Position numbers and translations under genes: made by a program. Below, piece by piece: positions 53,258 to 61,824 of a DNA stretch of 64,000 nucleotides. Position 1 is the first letter of the stretch. Every line of letters begins with the position of its first letter. This DNA comes from Microbulbifer sp. GL-2 (lineage in GTDB: Bacteria; Pseudomonadota; Gammaproteobacteria; Pseudomonadales; Cellvibrionaceae): contig NZ_AP019807.1 in the NCBI RefSeq assembly GCF_007183175.1, forward strand, positions 2,524,001 to 2,588,000. Direction: 5' to 3'. The notes under the pieces were generated by a model. It did no database searches, was not told the origin of the DNA, and worked only from the letters and a program-made list of their open reading frames with translations.

Positions 53258-54409
53258 ATGAGAATAAATATATTTGTTGTTTTTGCAGTAATTTTTGGTG
53301 CTCAACAGGCTGTTGCTGATAACAATTTAGGAGAGCAGTTACAGTCCGGTAATGACAATGAGTTATATATCAGTCAGGTCAGTTCATCAGTTGATAATCG
53401 GGCTTACCAGGAACAGGTAGGCGATAATAACAGTGCATATGCAGATCAATCCTTTTCGGAAGATAGTTATATTGAGCAGACCCAGGCTGGTAACGGTAAC
53501 TGGGCTGAAACCAGCCAAATGAATCAACAAGGCTCTGATGCAATCACTTACCAGTTAGGGGAGGGGAATATAGCGGCTGTACAGCAGCTGGGTGGTTCTG
53601 GAAATTTCGCCTATGCCCATCAGGAAGAAAATGGAAATACCATATACCTCGATCAATACGCTGGTGCAAATGATAACCACGCTGAAATGTGGCAGGTAGC
53701 TAGTAATGACAATTTTGCCTCTCTTGTGCAGGATGGGGATAATAATTACTTCTGGAGTTGGCAGGTATTTGATTCAAATACTCTACATGTAAATCAGGTA
53801 GGTAATGAAAATACTGGCTTTTTGGAGCAGTTTGGTACTGAGAATACTGCAAACGTTTTACAGACTGGTGATTTCAACTCGTTCGATGTCATACAGAGAG
53901 CTAGCCATAACAGCACGGTCACTCTTAATCAGGAGGGCACAGGGCACTTTAGCAGGATTTGGCAGGGCGGCCATAATAATGTAGTGATGGCTGCTCAAAA
54001 CGGCGCTGATAACTTTAGTTTCATTCAGACATTTGGTGACAGTAATACAAGCACTTTGGTTCAAACAGGGGATGTCAATATGGCTGACTTCTATCAGTGG
54101 GGGGAGAGAAACTTGGCAACTATCGATCAAACGGGTAGTGGCAATTCAGTCTTCGGTGGCAGTGAAGGTGTTGCCAATAGTATAGATATCGATCAGGTTG
54201 GTGAGTTGAACCTCGTCGAGGTTGGCCAGCTCGAATCGAGCAGCAATGATAACGTAATCGTTCTGTCTCAGAATGGTATTGGGCACAGTGCATACCTTGG
54301 GCAGATTGGTAATGGCAATACGACCTTGGTTACTCAAACTAGTGCTGACAATATGGTTAGTGTTTTTCAAACAGGCGATAGCAACGTTGCTACAATTTCC
54401 CAGAATTAA
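53258..54409 (+). CDS. Long major curlin CsgA-like, copy 2
   Basis: A 383-residue exported curlin-repeat protein with the same layout as the gene at 47998. Signal peptide 1-20 (QQAVA). Repeats of about 22 residues run to the end (for example LQTGDFNSFDVIQ, VQTGDVNMADFYQ, SQNGIGHSAYLGQ, FQTGDSNVATISQN). The segment GSGNSVFGGSEGVANSIDIDQVGELNLVEV is shared almost word for word with copy 1, showing common descent; elsewhere they differ widely. It has no CsgB partner beside it and diverges from csgD2. CTGAAGGTAAATCTTAA precedes the ATG. Confidence 0.88.
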   Translation: MRINIFVVFAVIFGAQQAVADNNLGEQLQSGNDNELYISQVSSSVDNRAYQEQVGDNNSAYADQSFSEDSYIEQTQAGNGNWAETSQMNQQGSDAITYQLGEGNIAAVQQLGGSGNFAYAHQEENGNTIYLDQYAGANDNHAEMWQVASNDNFASLVQDGDNNYFWSWQVFDSNTLHVNQVGNENTGFLEQFGTENTANVLQTGDFNSFDVIQRASHNSTVTLNQEGTGHFSRIWQGGHNNVVMAAQNGADNFSFIQTFGDSNTSTLVQTGDVNMADFYQWGERNLATIDQTGSGNSVFGGSEGVANSIDIDQVGELNLVEVGQLESSSNDNVIVLSQNGIGHSAYLGQIGNGNTTLVTQTSADNMVSVFQTGDSNVATISQN

Positions 54410-54439
54410 TTTACTGAAGCAGAGCCATGAAGTTAATAG

Positions 54440-54467
54440 GCCTCCCCTTTTAGCTGGGGGAGGTTTC
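54440..54467 (+). terminator. Terminator after long curlin gene 2
   Basis: Seven-pair stem CCTCCCC / GGGGAGG, nine-base loop, followed by TTT. Same style as the terminator after curlin gene 1. Confidence 0.7.
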
Positions 54468-54540
54468 TAATGTGTTAAGTACTTTCTGAATAAGCGCGTG
54501 GTGTAATGGTTGGATATTTTTGTGTGCAGTGTTTTCCGTT

Positions 54541-55545
54541 CTAAACACTACGTTGACCACTTAAATTCAAGGTAAGTTCCAGTAGCCCGGTCCAGGGTGA
54601 TTGCTGCCCGGCTCCGCCTTTAATCGCTGTGTCGATAGTGCGAGCCCTCAAAAGCAGTGTTTCAAGCTGGCGGGTTGGTAATCTGGAAAGGGCTGATTGA
54701 ATCAGTGGTTGACGTTTTTGGATACGCACCAAGCGAGCCAGGGGTTGGCCCTGATTGAGTTTTTCCCCAATTTCCAATAATGAGCGGATTTCCCGAGCCA
54801 GGGCCCAAAGTACTACTGGCGGTTCAATGCCCTCGGTACGCAATCCCTGTAAAGTTCTTACCGCTTTGTTGGCTTCTCCAGCCAAGGCCCGATCTATAAG
54901 ATCAAAAACACTGTAGCGGGCGGAGCTGGTAACGCTATTCTCCAGTACGTCGACAGTAATGGGTTTATTGTTGTTTAGCAGCTTAAGTTTTTCTATTTCC
55001 TGACTCGCGGCAAGCAGATTACCCTCCACTCGCTCTGCCAGGATTTGTATTGCCTCGGGTTCAGCTGTAAGGCCGGAAGCACTGAGTCGCTGGTTGATCC
55101 AGCGCGGCATTTCCTGTGCAGTTACCGGCCAGACCTGAATTAGCACCCCCTCTTTTTCCAGGGTCTTCACCCATTTACTATTGAGTTGGGACCTGTCCAG
55201 TTTGGGAAGAATCAGCAGCAGGACTAGATCCTGGCTGGACAGAGCAGTAAATTCCTGTAGTGCCTTACTGCCTTTGTCTCCTGGTTTGCCTCCAGGTGCG
55301 CGCACTTCAATCAGCTTTTTCTGGGCAAATAGGGACATATTGCCTGCAGAGGCAAGGAGCAGCCCCCAATCAAAATTGTGCTCGGCATGTAAAAGTTCAC
55401 GCTCTTCAAAACCGGACTTTCTTGCCGCCACGCGAATCTGGTCGCAACACTCCTGGACCAGCAGGGGCTCATCTCCCGAAATAATATAAACCGGTGCCAG
55501 TCCTTTATTAAGGTTCTGTTGTAGCTGCTGGGGGTTAATGCGCAT
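54541..55545 (-). CDS. holA: DNA polymerase III delta subunit
   Basis: A 334-residue clamp-loader subunit that opens the beta ring. Recognised from MRINPQQLQQNLNKGLAPVYIISGDEPLLVQECCDQIR at the N terminus, AAVQ-type helix ILAERVEGNLLAASQEIEKLKLL near 165-190, SSARYSVFDLIDRALAGEANKAVRTL near 210-235, and WALAREIRSLLEIGEKLNQGQ near 250. Position after lptE in the order leuS-lptE-holA is the standard gammaproteobacterial arrangement. Length is as expected (E. coli 343). Confidence 0.94.
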   Translation of the reverse strand: MRINPQQLQQNLNKGLAPVYIISGDEPLLVQECCDQIRVAARKSGFEERELLHAEHNFDWGLLLASAGNMSLFAQKKLIEVRAPGGKPGDKGSKALQEFTALSSQDLVLLLILPKLDRSQLNSKWVKTLEKEGVLIQVWPVTAQEMPRWINQRLSASGLTAEPEAIQILAERVEGNLLAASQEIEKLKLLNNNKPITVDVLENSVTSSARYSVFDLIDRALAGEANKAVRTLQGLRTEGIEPPVVLWALAREIRSLLEIGEKLNQGQPLARLVRIQKRQPLIQSALSRLPTRQLETLLLRARTIDTAIKGGAGQQSPWTGLLELTLNLSGQRSV

Positions 55546-55559
55546 TGCCGTATAAATAC

Positions 55560-56084
55560 CTAGTAGCTTTTATCTTCCAGGGGAGCGTCTACATCAATAC
55601 GGCGCAGGCGGTCAATCATTCGGCTGATAAGTTCGCGGCGCATCTCATCGCGGAGCAACCGTTCCTCTTCGCCTTTACTGACGATTTCGGAAACATCCCA
55701 TTCAAGAGAACGATAAACATCAGCCTGGGCTTTGTTTAACAAGATTTCGCCGCTTCCGGTGCGAACGCTGTAAATGGCACTGGTAATCAGCTCATATTCC
55801 GACGCGCGGCCTTCCGAATCCACGGCAACGGTCAGCTTGCGTTCGATTTCCCTATTAATAACCATTACGTAATCTGCTTCTATCGGTGATGCAGCTACAG
55901 GGACTCCGCCATTGTGTAGCAGGCGGCTGAGTTCATCAGCAATATCGCTGCGAGGATTCTCGCTGGAAATGTAAATAGTGCTGCCCGGTGGGAAATTTTT
56001 TGGTGCACCGCGCAAGTGCCAGCCACAGCTGGCGATGGTGATGAGGGCGAGTAGGGCAATAACCCGGCTTGCGATTTTCTTCAT
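55560..56084 (-). CDS. lptE: LPS-assembly lipoprotein LptE
   Basis: A 174-residue outer-membrane lipoprotein that plugs the LptD barrel and helps insert lipopolysaccharide. The lipobox is ITIASCGWHLRGAP with Cys about 20; CGWHLRG is the usual mature start. Then PPGSTIYISSENPRSDIADELSRLLHNGGV and YSVRTGSGEILLNKAQADVYRSLEWDVSEIVSKGEEERLLRDEMRRELISRMIDRL, the typical C-terminal half. It lies 14 bases ahead of holA in the same direction. Confidence 0.93.
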   Translation of the reverse strand: MKKIASRVIALLALITIASCGWHLRGAPKNFPPGSTIYISSENPRSDIADELSRLLHNGGVPVAASPIEADYVMVINREIERKLTVAVDSEGRASEYELITSAIYSVRTGSGEILLNKAQADVYRSLEWDVSEIVSKGEEERLLRDEMRRELISRMIDRLRRIDVDAPLEDKSY

Positions 56085-56121
56085 AAACTACCTGGCTTAA
56101 TCGTAAACTACGGCCAAAGTG

Positions 56122-56146
56122 GGCCGGGAGTAGTGTGCTCCCGGCC
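56122..56146 (-). terminator. Hairpin between leuS and lptE
   Basis: Perfect nine-pair stem GGCCGGGAG / CTCCCGGCC with a seven-base loop, 15 bases after the leuS stop. No T-run follows, so it may slow or process the leuS-lptE-holA message rather than end it. Confidence 0.5.
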
Positions 56147-56160
56147 ATTGTGTTACCGAC

Positions 56161-58757
56161 CTATTTCGCAACAATATTCACCAGCTTACCCGGTACGACA
56201 ATAACTTTGCGTACTGTGGCATCGCCAATAAATTTCTGCACGTTTTCATCTTCCAGGGCCATTTTTTCCAGGCTCTCTTTATCAGCATCGGCCGCAGCTT
56301 CCAGCTTGGCGCGGACCTTACCATTGACTTGAACCACCAGTGTGATGGTTGAGCGCACAAGTGCTTTTTCATCCACTTGAGGCCAGGGCGTATTAATCAG
56401 GGCACTGGAGTTGCCCAGTACCTGCCACAGTTGGTGGCAGATATGCGGCGCGATAGGTGCAAGTAATAGTACCGCGGCCTGCAGAGCTTCCCGCTCAACG
56501 GCAAGACCCTGTTCGCTATCGCGCTCTGCCAGTTTATTCACTTCATTGAGCAGCTCCATAACTGCGGCAACGGCGGTATTGAAAGTCTGGCGACGGCTGT
56601 AATCGTCACCCACTTTCTGGATGGTTTCGTGGGCTTTGCGGCGCAATTGCTGCTGCTTGTCGCTCAGTGACTGCTGATCAATCTCAGCTTCGCTGGAGCC
56701 GGCAGCAACATGGTTGTGAACGGTTTTCCAGAGTTTGCGCAGGAAGCGGCTGGCGCCTTCCACACCGGCGTCGTGCCATTCCAAGGTTTGTTCGGGGGGG
56801 CTGCGAACATGGTGAACAGGCGTACCGTATCGGCACCATACTGCTCAACCGCCGCATGCGGGTCTATGCCATTGTTCTTGGATTTGGACATTTTCACCAC
56901 GCCACCGGCAATAATCTCTTCACCGGTTGCACGTTCGATAGCCTTGGTGGGCTTACCCTTTTCATCGCGCTCGACATCCACGTCGGCTGGGTTGATCCAG
57001 GTTTTATGGCCGTGTTCTTCTTTATAGAAAGATTCGGCTAGCACCATGCCCTGGCACAGTAACTGCTTGAAAGGCTCGTCACTGTTTACCAGACCTTCAT
57101 CACGCATCAGTTTGTGGAAAAAGCGTGCGTACAACAGGTGCAAAATTGCATGCTCAATACCCCCCACATACTGGTCTACAGGCAGCCAGTAGTTGGCGCG
57201 ATCCGGGTCGAGCATACCTTCCTCAAAATCCGGGCAGGTGTAGCGGGCATAGTACCAACTGGATTCCATAAAGGTGTCGAAGGTGTCGGTCTCACGTTCA
57301 ACAGGAGTGCCGTTGAGTTCATCCTTGCGCCACTCAGGATCGGCCTTGATCGGGGACTGGACACCGTCAAGCTCCACATTTTCTGGTAACAGGATGGGGA
57401 GTTTCTCAGCTGGTACCGGAATTTCTCCGCCATCGGCGAGGTTGAACATCGGGATGGGGGCACCCCAATAACGCTGACGGGAAACACCCCAATCACGCAG
57501 GCGGTAATTGGTGGTCACCCGTCCCTTATCGGCAGCCACCAGTGCTGCGGAGATTGCGGTAAAGGCACTATCGAAATCCAGACCATCAAAGCTGCCTGAA
57601 TTTACCAGTCTGCCCTTTTCTGTGAAGGCTTCCTTTTCCAGGTCAACGGTTTGGCCATCGGCGGCTTCAATAACCTGTACTACGGGCAGTTGATACTTCT
57701 GGGCAAATTCCCAGTCGCGTTGGTCGTGTGCCGGAACTGCCATGACGGCGCCGGAACCGTAATCCATCAGTACATAGTTGGCTACCCAAACAGAGACTTC
57801 CTCACCTGAAATGGGGTGAACAGCTTTCAGTCCCGTATCCATGCCTTTCTTGTCCATAGTGGCCATATCGGCTTCGGACAGAGACTGTTTTTTACACTCG
57901 GTAATAAAGGCTTTCAGCTCCGGGTTGCTCTCTGCCAGCTCCAGGGCGATAGGATGTTCGGCGGCCAGGGAAACATAGGTCACGCCCATCAGGGTATCCG
58001 GGCGGGTGGTGTAGACATCGAAGTGGTCCATACCAGCCACTGTCTTGGGCAGGGCGAAGCTCAGTTCCACACCGCGGCTTTTGCCTATCCAGTTGCGCTG
58101 CATGGTGCGCACCTGTTCGGGCCAGTCGGGCAGCTTGTCGAGGTCATCGAGCAGTTCTTCTGCGTAATCTGTGATCTTGATAAACCACTGGGCCAGCTCG
58201 CGGCGCTCCACTGTAGTGCCGCAGCGCCAGCAGGCCCCGTCCTCTACCTGTTCATTGGCAAGCACAGTCTGGTCGTGGGGACACCAGTTCACGGCAGAGT
58301 TCTTCTTGTAAACCAGGCCCTTCTCGTACAGGCGGGTAAAGAACCACTGCTCCCAGCGGTAGTAAGAGGGCTGGCAAGTGGCCAGTTCCCGTGACCAGTC
58401 GAAGCCAAAACCAAGGGCTTTTAACTGGCCCTTCATGTAATCGATATTGGCATAGGTCCATTTGGCCGGGGCGGTTTTGTTCTGGATTGCAGCGTTCTCA
58501 GCTGGCAGTCCAAAGGCATCCCAGCCCATCGGGTGCAGCACGTTTTTACCCTGCATACGCTGGTAGCGGGTGATTACGTCGGTGATGGTGTAATTGCGCA
58601 CATGGCCCATGTGCAGTTTGCCGCTGGGGTAGGGGAACATGGATAGGCAGTAGAACTTTTCCCTGCCGGTGTCTTCCTTAACCTCAAAGCTCTTCTGTGC
58701 CTCCCAGAATTCCTGGGCGGAAGCTTCGACTGCGGAGGGGTTGTACTGCTCTTCCAT
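56161..58757 (-). CDS. leuS: Leucyl-tRNA synthetase, with an apparent one-base frameshift
   Basis: LeuRS charges tRNA-Leu. The N-terminal frame (58757 down) has the class I motifs FPYPSGKLHMGHVRNY (HIGH) near residue 40-55, the editing domain with TTRPDTLMGVTYV near 250, and VKMSKSKNNGIDPH (KMSKS) near 620. After FTMFAAPP (near 56800) it runs into foreign residues, while the next frame continues correctly as EWHDAGVEGASRFLRKLWKTVHNH to ...VNGKVRAKLEAAADADKES and ends VVPGKLVNIVAK. The break is a run of seven C on the minus strand (56794-56800) where eight would restore one frame of 865 residues. LeuRS is essential, so a sequencing error or slippage is more likely than loss. Confidence 0.9.
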
Positions 58758-58919
58758 CGATTGGGGACCTATACTCTGTGATCAAAAATTTGCGGGGAAC
58801 CGTTCCAAATATTGGGTGGGACTGCCTGTGATCTGTAATCTATGGGATTGATCGTGATCAATTGCCGTCCCCAGGGCATCCTATAGGATGCACAAACGCG
58901 AGATTATAGGAGGGATACC

Positions 58920-59369
58920 GTGACGAAGGAACCAAAGTTACCACCGAAGGATGATCTGGCCGATGAGTTTCGCGAGGATCTTGAAAATCTGGTTGAAGGA
59001 GAACTGGCGGTGGAGGACCTTACTGCCAACAAAGTTGCTTTTCTTCGCGCTTGGTTAAAAGATGACCTGCACCGTGCATCGGATTACCTGCAAGGTCTTG
59101 GGGGAGAGTTACGAACCCTGGAGGAGCGCGGTGGCGACTGGCTGTTGAATGCAGCAGATCCAACAGAAACAGCGTGGCCCAACCTGATGCGCTGTATCCG
59201 TGAGGGTAAGCCCTGGGCACTGGCTGGCGAATACGTGGGGGCGGACGAGGAATTACAATGCCTTGGGTGTGGCTATCGGGCTCTTCCACCGGAGAACACC
59301 CAGATTACCCCCTGTCATCGTTGTGGGTACGGGTGTTTCCGCCAAATTGAGGGCGGTCTCGAGTATTGA
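58920..59369 (+). CDS. Zinc-ribbon protein of the DUF1451/YbeL type
   Basis: A 149-residue protein starting with GTG behind a strong AGGAGGG site. The first 80 residues are acidic and helical (DDLADEFREDLENLVEGELAVEDLTANKVAFLRAWLKDDLHRASDYLQGLG). The C-terminal third is a zinc ribbon with two Cys pairs: LQCLGCGYRALPP ... ITPCHRCGYGCFRQ. This matches the DUF1451 family, of which E. coli YbeL lies close to leuS too. Function is unknown. Confidence 0.82.
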   Translation: MTKEPKLPPKDDLADEFREDLENLVEGELAVEDLTANKVAFLRAWLKDDLHRASDYLQGLGGELRTLEERGGDWLLNAADPTETAWPNLMRCIREGKPWALAGEYVGADEELQCLGCGYRALPPENTQITPCHRCGYGCFRQIEGGLEY

Positions 59370-59386
59370 TCGAATTTCACACGGTA

Positions 59387-60148
59387 ATGACCAACCTACT
59401 AATGCCGCCACTGGCACCATTGCTGGGATTGTTGCTGGCATTTTTCCTGCGCTTTTCCCCTGAGGGCTCTCTGCTGGGCAGATTTGCCCTGCCGCTGGCG
59501 GTCATTTCCTTTGCCGTGCTCTGGATCAGTGCCACCCCGGCATTTTCCAGCTGGCTGGGAAAGCGCCTGGGTGACGCACCGGACCTCGCTGGCGTATCTC
59601 CGGAGGCGGTAGTAATCCTCGGCGGAGGACGCTACAGGGATGGAGAAACAGGCAGTGAGCGTCTGTCTGCTACAAGCTTGGAGCGAGTATTGTGGGCCGC
59701 CCAGCAAGCACCAAAGAAGCTTCCGATACTGGTTTCCGGTGGGCGTGTTTACCGGGATGAGCGCGCAGCTGAGTCGCAATTGATGGAGGCCCTGCTGGAA
59801 GACAAACTGTCGCGTACGGTAAGTTGGCGCGATGATTGCAGTCGTACTACCGCAGAGAATGCGGTAAACAGCGCTGGGATATTGCGTGGTGCTGATGTGA
59901 AAAGTATTGTCCTGGTCACCCATTGGTGGCACATGCCTCGGGCAGCCGCAGTATTTAATGATGCTGGATTGCAGGTGCAGCCGCTGTCGGTAGGCAGTGC
60001 AGCGGAATTGCTGCCCAGGGCCCAGGGGGGAGTGTTGCGCCGGGTGCCCAGTGCTGCGGCCCTGCTGCGTACGCAGACATACTGGCGAGAGCTGCTGGGG
60101 CAAGCATGGTATCGTTTTAGGCCCCTGCCGCCAATCAGGAAATGTTGA
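59387..60148 (+). CDS. YdcF/ElyC-family (DUF218) membrane protein
   Basis: About 253 residues. Two hydrophobic segments at the N terminus (about 5-22 and 30-48) anchor a DUF218 domain: PEAVVILGGGRYRD near 80, ILVSGGRVYRDERAAESQLM near 120, DCSRTTAENAVNSA near 150 and VLVTHWWHMPRAAAVFNDAGLQVQP near 175. ElyC of E. coli, in this family, is needed for envelope integrity. A TTG at 59366 overlapping the previous stop would add seven residues; I take the ATG at 59387. It follows the zinc-ribbon gene closely and is probably in one transcript with it. Confidence 0.83.
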   Translation: MTNLLMPPLAPLLGLLLAFFLRFSPEGSLLGRFALPLAVISFAVLWISATPAFSSWLGKRLGDAPDLAGVSPEAVVILGGGRYRDGETGSERLSATSLERVLWAAQQAPKKLPILVSGGRVYRDERAAESQLMEALLEDKLSRTVSWRDDCSRTTAENAVNSAGILRGADVKSIVLVTHWWHMPRAAAVFNDAGLQVQPLSVGSAAELLPRAQGGVLRRVPSAAALLRTQTYWRELLGQAWYRFRPLPPIRKC

Positions 60149-60308
60149 GGAACTTTTAGGGTAACGGAATTTCTGAGGCCTACAGGAAATGAGGGAACAG
60201 GCGTCGAGCCGGATAAAAAGTACTCTTGAATGCTAGTTGCACCGGAATTAGGATGACTGGCGCCACAGGACTAACCCGCTGATTATCTTTTAACATGGAG
60301 TAGCGACT

Positions 60309-60722
60309 GTGGATTACAAACATAACAATAAACGAGATAACCTTAAGATGAAGGGCATCCCGGTTTCTTTTACTCCCATCCAACTGCACAATCGCTTGAA
60401 CCGGGCGGTTTGGATTGGCTTCAAGCGCGTGGAGCAGGATGGGCGAACTCTATTATTTCTATGTGCTGGCTCGGAGAGTGGCGCTCAACTACGCAAAAAT
60501 TTTGAAACCTTTGCGGGACAAATTGTACGCGAGTATCGTTTTGATCCATCAGAAGTGGAATTTATTGAACTGCGCGAAAGAGCTGAGGAACACCACTGGT
60601 ACCGCTGGCATGCTCAGTGGGTGGGCTCTGCGCCAATGGAATGCCACGGAGATTTGGTAACCAGTGAGTCCAGTCGACGCTACCTTTCCGAAGCACTGGA
60701 GAGTAGTATGGCCGCCGCTTGA
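60309..60722 (+). CDS. Small protein of unknown function
   Basis: A 137-residue soluble protein beginning with GTG; ATGGAGTAG eight bases upstream offers a site, and an in-frame ATG at 60348 is the alternative. The text is charged with no Cys-rich or membrane part (VWIGFKRVEQDGRTLLFLCAGSESGAQLRKNFETFAGQIVREYRFD). I do not recognise the family. Confidence 0.55.
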   Translation: MDYKHNNKRDNLKMKGIPVSFTPIQLHNRLNRAVWIGFKRVEQDGRTLLFLCAGSESGAQLRKNFETFAGQIVREYRFDPSEVEFIELRERAEEHHWYRWHAQWVGSAPMECHGDLVTSESSRRYLSEALESSMAAA

Positions 60723-60767
60723 GTGGCGTCTTTAATTTTGGTTGCCTGACACAATCTGGAATCGAGC

Positions 60768-61685
60768 CTAAGCCTGTGCGTTGCTGGCGGCGCTGCCGCC
60801 ATTTATCAGGTCGGCAAGTGCCTGCTCCAGGGTGGGAAACTGGAAACTGTAGCCGCTGTCGAGGGCGGTGCGGGGCTCAACCCGCTCGCTGGACAGCAGC
60901 AACTCCTCCGCCATGTCCCCAAAAAGAATTTTTAGCAGCCAAGCTGGCGAGCGCATAAAAGATGGCCGATGCAATTGTTTGGCCAAAAGCCGGGAAAAAC
61001 TGTTATTGGTCACTGCCTCGGGGGCGCTGGCATTGAATGTGGTACAGAGGCGCTTGTCGATGGCATGCAGTATCAGCCCCACCTCATCCTCTTCGTGAAT
61101 CCAGCTCATCCAATGCTCTCCGGAGCCCATGGGGCCGCCAAGCCCCAGGCGGAAAGCCGGTAACATCTGTGGCAGGGCACCGCCGCGGGTAGAGAGCACT
61201 ATGGCAGTGCGAATGATCCCGACACACATTCCGGCTCTTTGTAGTGGGAGTGTTGCTGCCTCCCAGTCGCGACATAATTGCGCGGAAAATCCGCCGCCGG
61301 GAGGGCTGTCCTCCCTGAGCAGCTCGCCACCGCGATCCCCGTAGTAACCTATCGCTGATCCTGACAGGAAGTAATCCGGGCGTTTCCTCTGGGCCAGGGC
61401 CCAGCGCACCAATTTTTCTGTGGTATTCAGACGGGAGCTGCGAATCTCAGTTAGGCGTTTCTCAGTCCAGCGGCGGGAGATAGGTTCTCCCGCCAGGTTT
61501 ACTACAACATCAACCGGTTCTTTGACCTCCTCTGGCTCACTGCAGGCCCCGACTGCTTCCCCGCAATGGGTACGCACCTTGTCCGGGTGGCGGCTCAATA
61601 CGGTGATTGTGTCGCCGCGGGCGAGCCAGCGCTGGCAAAAGAGTCTGCCTATCAGGCCTGTGCCACCACTGATTAAACAATGCAT
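60768..61685 (-). CDS. TIGR01777 family epimerase-like protein, YfcH/SulA-type
   Basis: A 305-residue extended SDR. NAD(P)-binding MHCLISGGTGLIGRLFCQRW (G-x-x-G-x-x-G), VVNLAGEPISRRWTEKRLTEIRSSR near 60-85 (the family's hallmark N-L-A-G-x-x-I-x-x-R-W), SGSAIGYYGDRGGELLRED near 108 with the catalytic-type Tyr, and SWIHEEDEVGLILHAI near 195. The C-terminal DUF1731 part (APEAVTNNSFSRLLAKQLHRPSFMRSPAWLLKILFGDMAEELLLSSERVEP) is complete. Physiological substrate is unknown. Confidence 0.9.
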   Translation of the reverse strand: MHCLISGGTGLIGRLFCQRWLARGDTITVLSRHPDKVRTHCGEAVGACSEPEEVKEPVDVVVNLAGEPISRRWTEKRLTEIRSSRLNTTEKLVRWALAQRKRPDYFLSGSAIGYYGDRGGELLREDSPPGGGFSAQLCRDWEAATLPLQRAGMCVGIIRTAIVLSTRGGALPQMLPAFRLGLGGPMGSGEHWMSWIHEEDEVGLILHAIDKRLCTTFNASAPEAVTNNSFSRLLAKQLHRPSFMRSPAWLLKILFGDMAEELLLSSERVEPRTALDSGYSFQFPTLEQALADLINGGSAASNAQA

Positions 61686-61824
61686 AGGAGGGCATCCCTG
61701 CCAAGAATTTACCGGTAATTTGCTTGCAGCATAGCAGCCAGGCCCTATCGGGGCCTGTACCTGGCGGGCTGAAGTTGTTCCTGCCCCGATGTTAAACCGG
61801 GGCTAAGAATTCTAGGGGCGAGGG

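Noticed and set aside
47465..54409. Regularly spaced repeats that could be taken for a CRISPR array or satellite DNA
   Set aside because: They are diverged in-frame curlin repeats, with an intact signal peptide and reading frame; no constant repeat plus unique spacer pattern.
56161..56784. Separate gene for the C-terminal part of LeuRS
   Set aside because: The frame continues exactly where the N-terminal frame breaks at a homopolymer, so it is one gene with a frameshift.
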